Shown here: positions 9,239 through 19,600 of the stretch, in pieces
Numbering within the stretch: position 1 is the first letter of the stretch
Layout: each line of letters starts with the position of its first letter
DNA from: a virus
DNA length: 31,361 bases
Direction: 5' to 3' (one strand)
IMG/VR virus record: IMGVR_UViG_3300025132_000177
Coordinates: 1 to 31,361 of that record
Position numbers and translations under genes: made by a program
Notes under the pieces: generated by a model
Database searches by the model: none
What the model was told of the DNA's origin: nothing
The model's input: only the letters and a program-made list of their open reading frames with translations

Positions 9239-10075
9239 TTAAGACTCGGTATTTTCTTTGTTAATTCTATCTATCAGTTCGCTAGCAGCTCTTTCCTCGG
9301 CTGGCGTTTGATAGTTTTCGTCGAATGCTTTTCTTATTCTATTAGCATAATACGTATGAAGTCTATTGTCATGGTTAGGATCAAAAGAATCTGGGTGTAA
9401 CATATTATCAGGTATTTGTCCAGACTGTATAGCTTCTTGGTTACCTTCTACATAGTCGTTTAAGAAGTACCTACCACCAATTTTATCAGATGCCATAACC
9501 TTCCAGCTATCTGATTTTTCTAATATCTTACTTACCTCCCAATCGATATCAAAGTCTAAAGGCTCACCCATGTTGTTACGCTGTTTAACGGCGCTTTGCT
9601 GTAACCTCATGAAGTCATTTTCCTCTGTGCCCTTCAAAACCCAGCCATCAGTTAAATCCTCTATTTTTTTAAACATAGGCTTACCATCCCCACCAACTAC
9701 ACCGAGTGTAAATTCTAACTTTTCATCCATCATAATTCTACCTCTTTCCGTAAAGAAGTCGCGATCAAATGTTTGATCAGTATAGTTTGAGAACATGCTC
9801 ATGCCACCCTTACCGCTACCGCTGTTCATGGCATACTCTTCTTTAATAGCTTTTAAGTTTTCAAGATCTCTATGCCATTTCATTACTTGCCCTTTGTAGT
9901 GCCCAGCTGTTTCTTTATCTCCTTCTGCTAAGGCTTTGTCATACATTCTTACAGCACTGGCAACACTTTTATTTATCTGCTCTTGATTTTGTTTTCCATG
10001 TATCTCGGAAGCTAAAGAGTTTTTACCGTAAGATAAATTCTCAAAATATTTTCTAACTTGTTTATCTTCAGCCAT
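9239..10075 (-). CDS. Conserved-looking hydrophilic protein of unknown function, putative internal virion protein
   Basis: The product is 278 residues, soluble and highly charged, with no signal peptide or membrane segment. The N-terminal ~90 residues are Lys/Glu/Gln-rich and look helical. A Gly/Ser-rich hinge follows (NSGSGKGGMSMF, near residue 87), then a mixed alpha/beta part with FTLGVVGGDGKPMFKKIEDL and DFDIDWEVSKILEKSD. The last ~60 residues are acidic and helical. No catalytic motif is recognisable. Its start lies 1 base after the stop of the S74-tailed protein and its stop lies 3 bases before the start of the 2978-aa gene, so the three genes are probably translated as a coupled set. 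By position it resembles the small internal-protein genes that precede the giant ejection protein in T7-like modules, but sequence alone does not prove that. The gene call is firm; the function is a guess. Confidence 0.85.
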   Translation of the reverse strand: MAEDKQVRKYFENLSYGKNSLASEIHGKQNQEQINKSVASAVRMYDKALAEGDKETAGHYKGQVMKWHRDLENLKAIKEEYAMNSGSGKGGMSMFSNYTDQTFDRDFFTERGRIMMDEKLEFTLGVVGGDGKPMFKKIEDLTDGWVLKGTEENDFMRLQQSAVKQRNNMGEPLDFDIDWEVSKILEKSDSWKVMASDKIGGRYFLNDYVEGNQEAIQSGQIPDNMLHPDSFDPNHDNRLHTYYANRIRKAFDENYQTPAEERAASELIDRINKENTES

Positions 10076-10076
10076 C

Positions 10077-10931
10077 TTATTTGTTTTTAATTTCCATATC
10101 TACATCAATAGCGCTGTAGTCAACAGCATAATACCCATTATCCATAAGAAGAACAGCGTCGTCCCTACCTATCTTAAGTAAATCTTGAGCCATTGTTCCA
10201 GACCAGATTTGATCATCATTCTTATAACTAAACGTATATATTGGTATTCCAGATTTAGATACGCCTGTTTTACTTATATTTTCTTTCAACCTAATATCAG
10301 ACATCCAAGTAGTCAAACCACCCTGTATCGCCCCAGATATGAATTGATCTTGCTGTGCGGCTGCATTGTCAATATCTTGATCTGCAGCTTCCTTTCTAGC
10401 CATTGCAAAATCCATCATCTTCGCTTGCTTGTCCATATCATATTGCTCCACCATTCTAGCCCCTTCTCTTTGTAGCAAATCAGCTTTTTGCTCTCCTTCT
10501 CTACTTAGTTGGTCCAACCTACTAGCTTCACCCAAAGCTCTAGTTTGATTAGCTCGCTCCTGTTCACCGATGTCAGCCGCTGCTTGTTGAGCTTGTTTAG
10601 CGCCTTGATTAGCTAGTACTTGCGCCAACCCAGCCACACCGCTACTACCAGCCGCTCCTTTCATACTAGCCATTATATTAGCTGCGCTTTGCTGAGATTG
10701 TTCTTTAGCAAATTCAGCAGCTTTTAAGTCTACGGTTTGATCTTCATATACATTCTCCATGTTAGCATAAGGGTTTTTTACCCCAGCATAAGGATTTGTC
10801 ATTTTAGTATCCTCCCAATTTTCCATTTGCATGTGAAGATCTTCTTGTGCATTTCTTTGCTCTTCTCTTCTGGCCGCGCCTCCCGTCAAGAAGGAAAGAA
10901 ATTTATTTGGTGATGGTTTGTAGTTTGCCAT
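10077..10931 (-). CDS. Helical virion protein with C-terminal mini S74 (intramolecular chaperone) domain
   Basis: 284 residues. Residues 1-60 are polar with repeated NPY-type motifs (NPYAGVKNPYAN, then ENVYED). Residues ~65-205 are Ala/Gln/Glu-rich and strongly helical, with a Gly/Ser break (GAAGSSGVAG). The C-terminal ~70 residues match the core of the S74 peptidase/chaperone family: SDIRLKENI at 211-219, carrying the Ser211-Lys216 pair expected for autocleavage, then GTMAQDLL and DNGYYAVDYSAID. In known family members the domain helps a trimeric fibre fold and then cuts itself off before the Ser. That would leave a 210-residue mature protein here. The domain is shorter than the usual 100-150 residues and sits on a helical rather than beta-rich body, so an internal virion protein is more likely than a tail fibre. 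A 47-base A/T-rich gap separates it from the 742-aa gene. Confidence 0.88.
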   Translation of the reverse strand: MANYKPSPNKFLSFLTGGAARREEQRNAQEDLHMQMENWEDTKMTNPYAGVKNPYANMENVYEDQTVDLKAAEFAKEQSQQSAANIMASMKGAAGSSGVAGLAQVLANQGAKQAQQAAADIGEQERANQTRALGEASRLDQLSREGEQKADLLQREGARMVEQYDMDKQAKMMDFAMARKEAADQDIDNAAAQQDQFISGAIQGGLTTWMSDIRLKENISKTGVSKSGIPIYTFSYKNDDQIWSGTMAQDLLKIGRDDAVLLMDNGYYAVDYSAIDVDMEIKNK

Positions 10932-10978
10932 AATTTATTTTTTATATTATAATAGTCACAGTTTTGCTTATTTTTTTA

Positions 10979-13207
10979 CTATGGAGCTGACGTAGAAAGC
11001 ATTTTTTCCATGTCAAATCTTAGTGTTTGGTCTGCAGTACCTGCTTTTACAATTTCTATATTACCGGTTATAGTAGCCACTCTACTAGTGTTTCCGACTG
11101 TTAATTTAATACCACTCTCTAAAGTTTGATTTACATCTAACGTCCAGTTACCAGCACCATCCGCCGCGGTACTTGAAGTCACAGGTAGAGACTGTGGTAT
11201 AAAAGTTAATGTAACTCCATCAGCAATAGTTACCGCTTCAGATACAGAAAACTCTTTTGCATTATCTCCATCTGGATTTAGTGCCACTACTGTTACCGTG
11301 GAGGACTTGGGAATTCCAGGTCCAGTTACTTTAGTACCAACTTTCATATGCCCAGCAACATTAGCATCCATTACTATTTTAGTCAACCCATTTATTGCTC
11401 CATCTACAGTGTCAGTGTGACTTGAACCTATACCTATACCGTCCACTGTAGAGTAATTTTGTATTACGCCCTCTCTATCAAGCACGCCCACCGTTGTACT
11501 ATCGCTGACTGCTCCGGTAGTTATTGTTGTTGGCGGTGTTAAGGTAACTGCTAAATCTGTAAACTTAACCTCCCAGCCGTATATTCGAAATATTTCGCTT
11601 TCTCCGTAACCACCAATTTTTAATGCATCTCCAGCCAAAGCAAGGACTTGTTGTTTGTCAAAAACAACTTGTCCTTCTTGAACGGTAACTAAACCTTTTA
11701 CTACTGTTGGTTTTTTACCTAAAGTATTTAATGCAAATCTTTTGTTTTTTATTATTTTTCTCTCTCGTGATGTTCCTTCAAACAAAGTTATACTATCCTC
11801 GTAGTCTGCTATAGATGTATCTGTCGTAATATTTGTTGAAGGTACAACTATCATGCCTTTTTTAAGTATATTAGCATAATTATTAATAGGCCAACTATAA
11901 TTCATTCTAGGCCAAAAAGTTAAAGGTTGATTATCTCGAAACTGAATATCTTGTGACATCGTAAAATCAGTGGCGGTACCACTAGTTTCAACAACCGTAA
12001 CTGTTGTCGTGCTTCTATTTACTTTAGAACTAAAAGTCAAGGTGGTTCCATCATCTATAGCGGCTGATGCGTTAAGTGAAAAAACATTCGTAGAATCAAT
12101 AGAAGCAACAGTAAAAATACCTCTATCAAGAACAGAATTTCCAGTTACTTGATCTCCAACTGCCATCTTAGTGGCTACAGCAGAATCCATAGTTATAGCG
12201 GTAGCTCCACCGCTAAAATCACCGTTTACAGTGTCTGTAGCTACAGTTGCTGTTATTTTATCTCCAACAGCGATAACTGCTGATAAATCAGTATTATCCA
12301 TTCTAACTACAGCGCCACTAGTTACAGCACCGTTAACATCATCACCTGTAAAAGCGGTTCTACGCGCTGGATATATATTTTCCCCTGGTAAATCAATTGG
12401 GTCTGATCCAATAACTGGACTAATAAAAGATAAAATATCATCTGCCACTGGTTGCCTTAAAACTCTATAAGCGGCTGTCGCTGCAGCTGTATACGTGAAT
12501 GAAAAAGGCGTTTTAGTTTTGGATTTACCTCTATTAATAGATATAGTGTCAGTCGCAGTAGTTCCACTTACAGCAGCGTCAATAGTATAACCTGACAGTG
12601 TTAAAGTTAAAGCTGCATATTGATATATAACCTTTTGCATCATTAAAGAATCAGAACCTGTTGAGTTATTTATATCTATAGTACCATCTCCAAATCTAAC
12701 TTCGTTGTAAGGGGTATGAATAGTTGATTCTTCTAGAGTAGAAGAAGGCACTGCATATAAAAATATATCATATTGATCTGTACTACCTGTTATAGCTGGA
12801 AACACTATTTCACCATTGTAACCGCTACCTGTAATTGTTTCTTGTAGAGAATCAGCTGTTGTTTGAAAAGTATTTGTAACAAAATTATAATACTTACCAG
12901 TATCTAAATCTTTAACTTCTAACTTAAATCTTGCGCCTTGAGTTCCAGATATAACAAACGGTCTGCGTTCACCTGTAGCTGGTAAATCAGAAAAATCTAA
13001 ATCAAAAGATGTTATAGTTTTTACAGCATCAGTAAGCTGGGTTGTAGGTGTTGTGATTCCCATTTCAGAATCAAGCATCAAACTACCATCTGGCATGTAG
13101 TGATATCCAAGAGGGGCTGGTGGACGCGTTGCTGCTACCCTACTTGATGAACTTGATGAACTTGATGAACTTGATGAACTTGATGAACTACCGTATCCGT
13201 TTGCCAT
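10979..13207 (-). CDS. Beta-rich structural protein with N-terminal polyserine run and two copies of a small beta module
   Basis: 742 residues. After MANGYG comes an uninterrupted run of 16 serines (residues 7-22), encoded by a perfect 9-base tandem repeat, then a Pro-rich stretch (RPPAPLGYHYMPDG). The rest is Thr/Ser/Val/Gly-rich and looks almost entirely beta, as in tail, decoration or baseplate-like proteins. Two similar modules lie at ~312-396 and ~590-673. Both contain TDTVxG, an MDxxVAxxMxVGxxVTG segment and a D(D/G)xTLTF ending. No catalytic motif, signal peptide or membrane segment was found. It starts 8 bases after the stop of the 132-aa gene, with leader AAATTAAATT and no Shine-Dalgarno. 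A virion surface or tail-accessory role is inferred from composition and neighbours; the family is not recognised with certainty. Confidence 0.88.
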   Translation of the reverse strand: MANGYGSSSSSSSSSSSSSSSSRVAATRPPAPLGYHYMPDGSLMLDSEMGITTPTTQLTDAVKTITSFDLDFSDLPATGERRPFVISGTQGARFKLEVKDLDTGKYYNFVTNTFQTTADSLQETITGSGYNGEIVFPAITGSTDQYDIFLYAVPSSTLEESTIHTPYNEVRFGDGTIDINNSTGSDSLMMQKVIYQYAALTLTLSGYTIDAAVSGTTATDTISINRGKSKTKTPFSFTYTAAATAAYRVLRQPVADDILSFISPVIGSDPIDLPGENIYPARRTAFTGDDVNGAVTSGAVVRMDNTDLSAVIAVGDKITATVATDTVNGDFSGGATAITMDSAVATKMAVGDQVTGNSVLDRGIFTVASIDSTNVFSLNASAAIDDGTTLTFSSKVNRSTTTVTVVETSGTATDFTMSQDIQFRDNQPLTFWPRMNYSWPINNYANILKKGMIVVPSTNITTDTSIADYEDSITLFEGTSRERKIIKNKRFALNTLGKKPTVVKGLVTVQEGQVVFDKQQVLALAGDALKIGGYGESEIFRIYGWEVKFTDLAVTLTPPTTITTGAVSDSTTVGVLDREGVIQNYSTVDGIGIGSSHTDTVDGAINGLTKIVMDANVAGHMKVGTKVTGPGIPKSSTVTVVALNPDGDNAKEFSVSEAVTIADGVTLTFIPQSLPVTSSTAADGAGNWTLDVNQTLESGIKLTVGNTSRVATITGNIEIVKAGTADQTLRFDMEKMLSTSAP
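13143..13187 (+). repeat. Five perfect 9-bp tandem repeats coding for polyserine
   Basis: The unit CTTGATGAA occurs five times head to tail without mismatch, with part units on both sides. On the coding strand it reads AGT TCA TCA, so each unit adds three serines to the N-terminus of the 742-aa protein (16 in all). The unit is a multiple of three, so gain or loss of copies would change linker length without a frameshift. Such identical copies are prone to slippage. Confidence 0.95.
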
Positions 13208-13215
13208 AATTTAAT

Positions 13216-13614
13216 TTATTTACTGTTTTCAGTTATTTCAGTTCCTACTGCCCAAAGCTTAGCATCTCTATTATCATCGTTTTCAAACCTAAGTAAGTTA
13301 TAATATCCAAGTAATTCGTTATTATTAACGTTTCTACTTTTAGAAAAAGATATATATGCCCCTGGTGGAGGTGGGTATATAGTAGGTATCGGTACACCCG
13401 AAACATCATACTCACTAAATACGATTACATCGTGTTGACCAAGATTATTAGGTGACACGATATTCCGCACTACGCCTAAGTGCTGTTGGTTACTAATATT
13501 AGCCTGCTGATCAAAGCCACCTAAAGAACTAGTAGAGGTCCAATACACGTTGTCTCCAGTTTGTAAAGAGTGATTTAATTCAAATTCAAAAGTTAATGTA
13601 AATACAAATGCCAT
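13216..13614 (-). CDS. Small beta-rich minor structural protein (putative)
   Basis: 132 residues with alternating polar and hydrophobic strands from the start (MAFVFTLTFEFELNHSL, then TGDNVYWTSTS). A Pro run (PTIYPPPPGAY) sits near residue 83, followed by SFSKSRNVNNNELLGYYNLL and a C-terminal tail LWAVGTEITENSK. There is no signal peptide, membrane segment or catalytic motif. I recall short phage structural proteins with a similar LLGYY...F(A/S)VG(S/T)E(V/I)..SSK ending among marine tailed phages, but I cannot name a family. It lies between the giant hub/adhesin gene (29 bases upstream) and the 742-aa structural gene (8 bases downstream). This supports a tail or decoration role. The start is the only sensible ATG, in an A/T leader. 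Confidence 0.8.
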   Translation of the reverse strand: MAFVFTLTFEFELNHSLQTGDNVYWTSTSSLGGFDQQANISNQQHLGVVRNIVSPNNLGQHDVIVFSEYDVSGVPIPTIYPPPPGAYISFSKSRNVNNNELLGYYNLLRFENDDNRDAKLWAVGTEITENSK

Positions 13615-13643
13615 TTATTGAGTTTAGTGTTTATTAATTAATT

Positions 13644-16600
13644 TTAAAAGTATCTAACAGCGCGAACTCTCCAATTATCAGTTTTGAGTCGGTTAGCAGA
13701 AGTAACTGGTGATGGTATTACCCTGACAAAAGCTTTTGCAATAGTTGATTCACTAGATGACCAATACGTCCCATTTTGCACGAAATTACTAATATTATCA
13801 TTTGAATCGCCGTTAGAGTTAGTTCCCGATGCACCAGGACCAGTAAGTTGAGCTATTCTCTTAAGCTCATGGTGAGAGGGTAAAAACCAGTCCGTATATA
13901 CTCCATCTGTATAGTTATATGCTATAGCTGCAGCGTGAGCAGTAGATAGTGAAGTTAAATTACAAGGAGCATTAATAATCTCGTTTGTATTATTCTGTCC
14001 TTGTCCAGAGTCTTCTGAAGTTGCAATTGAAGTACTATAACATCCAAGGCTCCAATACGCGCTGGCACTCGCATCTACAGTAGCAACAATAATACCGTGT
14101 ACTTCACCGGCAACATATAGAGGGTGAGTAGAGGGGAAAATCTGCCCTATTATTCCACCTTTGTAGGCATCACCCACCATCAGCGAGTTAGGGTCTAATA
14201 AAACAGCATAATTACAACTACCATCATCTACAGTAGCTGTTGCATCATAGTTATCTGCAGCAGGATCTGTACATCCACTAACAGCGTAAGTACATATACT
14301 GGGCATAGTTGCGCTTGGATCATAATTTGTTGCATTTGAGTCCATACAGCCAACACAAGAAGTGTAATCACAATTTGCTGCATCTAAGTTACCCGGTGTA
14401 GCTAGTGGGTTGTAATTACAAGCCGTATTGTCTGTACACCCAAGCACTTCAGTTCCAGGTAATACTTCTAGTAAATTTTCGTAGCTTAATACACACGGTG
14501 CTGTCTGATCACCAATAAACGCACTTGAGTGTTGAGTAATAGTCAGATCATATTGCCCGCTAGATATATTATTAAACATGTATGTTTGTCCAACTGATAT
14601 ACTAGCAAAGACAGTATTACCAGCACTATCAATAAGTATTGGTGTTGAATCCGAACCCAACGGAGAAGTTGACACTATAGTAACATTAATATGCCCATCA
14701 TTAGCGCCAGGATATGTTTCGTCGTTTACTATACTTGCTTCGAAGTAATTATTTAACGGTACAAAATAATTTGGAGAATAATTACTAGAACCAACAACAG
14801 CAGTAGGTATAGGGGTTATAGAAGCGAGTCCACTGCAATACTCACAAAGACCATCATCAACATTTGCTGATGAATCAAAATTATTGGCCAAAGGATCAGT
14901 ACAACCTAGTAACTCTGCTGGGTTAATCGTTGTAACACAAAGACCATTATCAACAGCATATCCATTTTGGTAAAGCAAGTTAGCTTGATTGCCAGTTGTA
15001 CCGTCAACCTGTGGGTTAGAACCATTAAAACTATAGTTTGAAGCTAATGGATTTGTACAACCAGTGTATGTACATGTGTCGTTATTGGTGTTAGCGCCTG
15101 GAGTTACTTGATCTGCATTGGGATCTATACAACCTTCAGCAATAGGCTCACAGCAATAGTTGACAGCTTGACCATACCCATCACCGGGGATAGGAGTATC
15201 ACCACCACAAGCTATAGTAGCTGTAGAACTAAAATTAAACATGGTAGAATCTGTACAACCAGGTATATACTCTTCACAACTTCCATCATCCACATTTGCA
15301 CTTGAATTATAATTATTGTTAAGTACACCGCTAGGCCCATATTCACTTGTACAACCTAAAATAATACAACTACCATCATCTGTATTGGCTAATAAATCAA
15401 AGTTACTAGCGGAAGAGTCAATACACCCAAGCACTACCTCAATACAGCAATCGTTCGGCGCACCATCATTACAAGGTATTGAAGCTGCTGGAGAAAAATT
15501 AAAAGCATCTTCATCCGTACATCCAGTTATAGTATTTATTTCTGTACTAATTAAATTACCTATACCCTGAACACTAAAGTCAGACGTATTGTAGTTGTTG
15601 TTTATTATACCATCGTTATTTATACTAGTTTCATTACCTATAATATACGCAAACCACTTACCCTCTTTGTTTACAAACTCAGCGACACTACCTTGCTCTA
15701 AATTAGTGTAAGAACTAGTAACATGCCAACCTTTTTCTTCTTCTAAGTTGAAATACTCGCCATCATTAAACATTAAACCATCGTTTTCTGGAACCGTAAC
15801 TTTAGCTTGAGAACCTTCGTAGCTAACAGCTTTGAAAGACTTTACACTACCAGGCACATCATTTACAATAGCTTCAATTACCGAATTACTAAAATCATCG
15901 TAGAAAGTATTTCTAAACCCCGTTTCAGAGTGATGCATCCATATTTCTCCCTCTTTAAATGTGTAGTAGTCGTTAGCTACACTTCTAGCCTGTTCAGGTA
16001 TAAAAGATTTGAAACTAACCCAACCTTTTACTCTTTCCTTGTATGATACAGTTGTATCACCATCTTGCTCTATATAAACGGTTGTTTTCCAATAAACATC
16101 ACATCCACCCGGTGGGCCATAGTAAAAAGTTGTGCCCATAGCACCACCGTTCATAGCTACACTCAATTCTATTTTCCAATTAAAACCTGTCAAGGATACG
16201 CTTGCTCCAAAACCTCCACCCATAAAAGTTTTGCTAACTACTGAAGTTCCACTTGGTATACCAATTCCACTTAGTATATCACCGACGTTTATTTTATTAG
16301 CGTTAACTGCTGTTAGTAATATTGTGTCACCAGCATCAAATTGTCCACATGGTTGAGACGCGTTTTTACTATTCCCCAACGCTCTAGCTTCAAAATTTAT
16401 TACGTTACTTAAGGTTAAGTTGTATTCACGTTTTTTATCATCATAACTTCCAACAGCTTTATTATTTATTTTTAAATTATCTTTAAACCAATCGCTCATA
16501 CCTTGATCAGATATAGGTGTTAACCCATCAATAGACAATCTCATAACAACACCTCTTATTTTGTCAGTGAAATAAGCTCTATAAGCTTCCGATGCAAATG

Positions 16601-19600
16601 ATTCTGGATTAGTAGATATACCGTACTCTCCAGAGTAAGGTATTGCTTGTCCTAAAACTTTATTTGTAGACGTAAGGTTAGTGTTACCATCAGCGTTAAA
16701 CAACGCGTCTTTATTAGCTAATATTTTTAAAACTCTATCCTCACAAAGTGTTACTAAATCACCCCCTTGCCCCCAGCCAGACTTTAGTTTTTGAATACTA
16801 CCGTATGCTGGGTTAATATCTTTTGTTATTTTTTCTGCAGCTATAAACTGGTTTAATTCGTTAACTCCTGACGTTGAGTTGTATATACCCGAGTATATTA
16901 AACCGTATTTTCTATGCTCTTCAGTATACTGAGTGTCAATAGTGGTAGAAGCAGCTACACCATTACTTATAAATGGATTATTAAACGTGTCTCCAATTCT
17001 GTTAGATTCTACACCGTTGTTAAATGACCAACAGTTGAACCAGTTTAAGCCAAACCGTTTTTTCGGTACAATATCTAATTGTATAACGTTTCCACTAGCA
17101 TCAACTTCACCACCAACAACTCCAACGGTAACTATCTCACCATTATCTTTCAAAATATTCATATCACCTTCTTGGAGTAATAAAATAATATCTAGTGCTG
17201 GTGTTGGTGCAGATAGATATATAGTACTGCTATTACTATCGGTAGATATATTAGCCCAACCTGTTATAAATACGGTGGAAAGATCTATACTAGTAGTTCC
17301 AGCAACTGAGGGGTTTGGTAGTATTGTACTTCCAACTGGAATATAAGAATATTTATTTTTATTAGTAACTGGGAAAACAGGTATACTAGAACTAGCTTCG
17401 TAATATATATCTAAATCAGTTCCCTCTTTAGGCTCTGTTTCAAATATTGCTGGGTTACTGCTTATCTCTTTATCTTCCTCAGTAACATATTTGTCTATAA
17501 AATCTATACCTTCATTAACCGTGTTAGATATATTACCATACAAACTATCGTCTGAAAAAGAAGCTGTAGATAAGGTTCCAGCATCAGACAAGTCCATATC
17601 GATTTCATATTTTATTCTATAAGTAAATCGCCTATTAGTGCTGAGGTGCATGTCTTTATTCATTTGTAAAAACACATAGTCCCAGCCTGTTGAGCAACCA
17701 CAAGTTGTCCATCCATATGAAAACGTGGGAGAGTAACTCGCTTCTGAAGCGGGTATCGTTCTTTTTCCTTGGTAATTATACAACCTATATTTTACTACAC
17801 TTAAAATCTTATAAACAATACTCGTATTATTTGTATATCTAAATCTTTGACCTTGCTTAAGAGATCCAACAACTTGCTCTTCACTGACTGTTGCTGGATT
17901 AAGAGAATCACCTATAGCCCAATTAACCTTAGAGTTAGTCGTTTCACTTTGACTATCACTAGGACCGAATGAAGAGTATGCTAAATCTATATATTTACTA
18001 CCCCCGTCTTCCCAAACACCTTTCATTCCAATTGCCCCATTTGATTTTCCATCTCCATCGTGAGTGTGAGGATAATATGAATAAGGGTCGTTAAAAAACC
18101 AATCACAACCGCCACAAGTATGACTTGTCGAAGAGCTTTGAGAGCTTGTTATATCGCAAGATTGGGTTACTGGATGTGACGAAGGTATAGTGCTATCTAG
18201 ACCAGCACTTGTTAATTGCGTTTCCACACTAACATGATCTATTTTACCGTTAGAATCTGGCGAGCCCATTTGCCTACTAGCAAAAGTAGCTTTATCAATA
18301 AACCATTGGGAAGTAACTGTGCTTACACCAAATTTTAACAAAGTTTCCCAATCATCTTTAGAGCAAGTAGTACAACCGCTTGGTTCTGAAGTGTTTGTAG
18401 CTCCTGAAGAATATCTAAATGTTGACGCAGTTTGATCTAGAGTGCCAGATCCTGTCTCTTCTATTTTAAAAAGATTTAAAGTGGCTTTTTGGATCGTGTT
18501 ATTAACTATAGTAGGTTCACCTGGTAAAACTAAATTATCCATAGCAATGTCGTCTTTTAATATTTTTACAAAAAACCTACCATCAAACTCTGGTTTGTTT
18601 GTTATAGATTTTTTATAAAAATGAACGTGTATATTGTCATTACCATTAGCTATATTATTTGTTACAAAAGAATCATCAAAATCAGGGTTACCTCCAGATC
18701 CAAATATAACTTGATCAAGATGTATGGTGTAAAACGGATCGTCGCTTGTAAAAACCTCAACACTTGAGACGTGGTATCTTTGACTGTATTGAGGGTTTCC
18801 AGTATCAGGTACACGAGAGAATTGAACGAACACCTCGTCTGTTACGCTGTTTTCAGTAACTTCATCAAACAGTTTATTTAGCATAGGTAACCCCATGTTT
18901 GCTGACGCTGTACTATAAGTGCCTGACCAAGCATCGCTCCCAATAGTAAAATATTTGTACCCTGGCTCTGGTGATCTAGTTCCACCAGTCAAAGTACAGG
19001 TTAAAGCTATAGCGTCATAGGTTCCTCCCCATAACTCACAGGAGTTAACTGGTCTCGAAGCGTCTGTATTTGTTTCTACAAGGAGTTCGTATGTAGTTTT
19101 TATATATTCTGGAGCTTCATTTTCTATTGCTACAATTTTGTACCTAGCCTCTTGTTTAACCAATAAATTAGAATCTATACCTTTTTTCAAAATAAGATAT
19201 GTATCTTCCTGCACTTTGTTTCTGTCTACAGACGGGAAAGACACCCATATATTTCCGTCCTCAGCATCATACACCCTATCAACCGGTAAATTATAATACT
19301 CGTTAGATGTTTCTTTTATATAAAATTTATAATATTCAGCCCAATACGGAGAGTCGTCTAATTCTACTGAAAAATAATTACTATTAACAGCCTCGTTTTT
19401 AGTCACCACGGTAGAACCTTGTGAAGAAGCAATTACAGGTGTTTCTCTACCATATTTATCACCCCAAACAACACCTATATCATAACTCCTAAGAGATTTA
19501 ACTGACGTATTAGCATTGTAGTCGCTTATGGGTTTGTTATTTAAGAATGTAATGATATTAGGTTTTAAAGTGTCAATGGAGTTTTCTAGCAACCTCATAT

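Noticed and set aside
10932-10978. Promoter with a TATAAT box before the 284-aa gene
   Set aside because: TTATAAT is present on the transcribed strand, but every leader here is A/T-only. There is no -35 element and no Bacteroidota TTTG/TAnnTTTG pair at the proper spacing.
13644-13850. Diversity-generating retroelement acting on the C-terminus of the 2604-aa protein
   Set aside because: The fold type would suit a variable region, but no reverse transcriptase, no template-like near-copy and no accessory gene is visible anywhere in the window. It remains possible only if these lie elsewhere in the genome.
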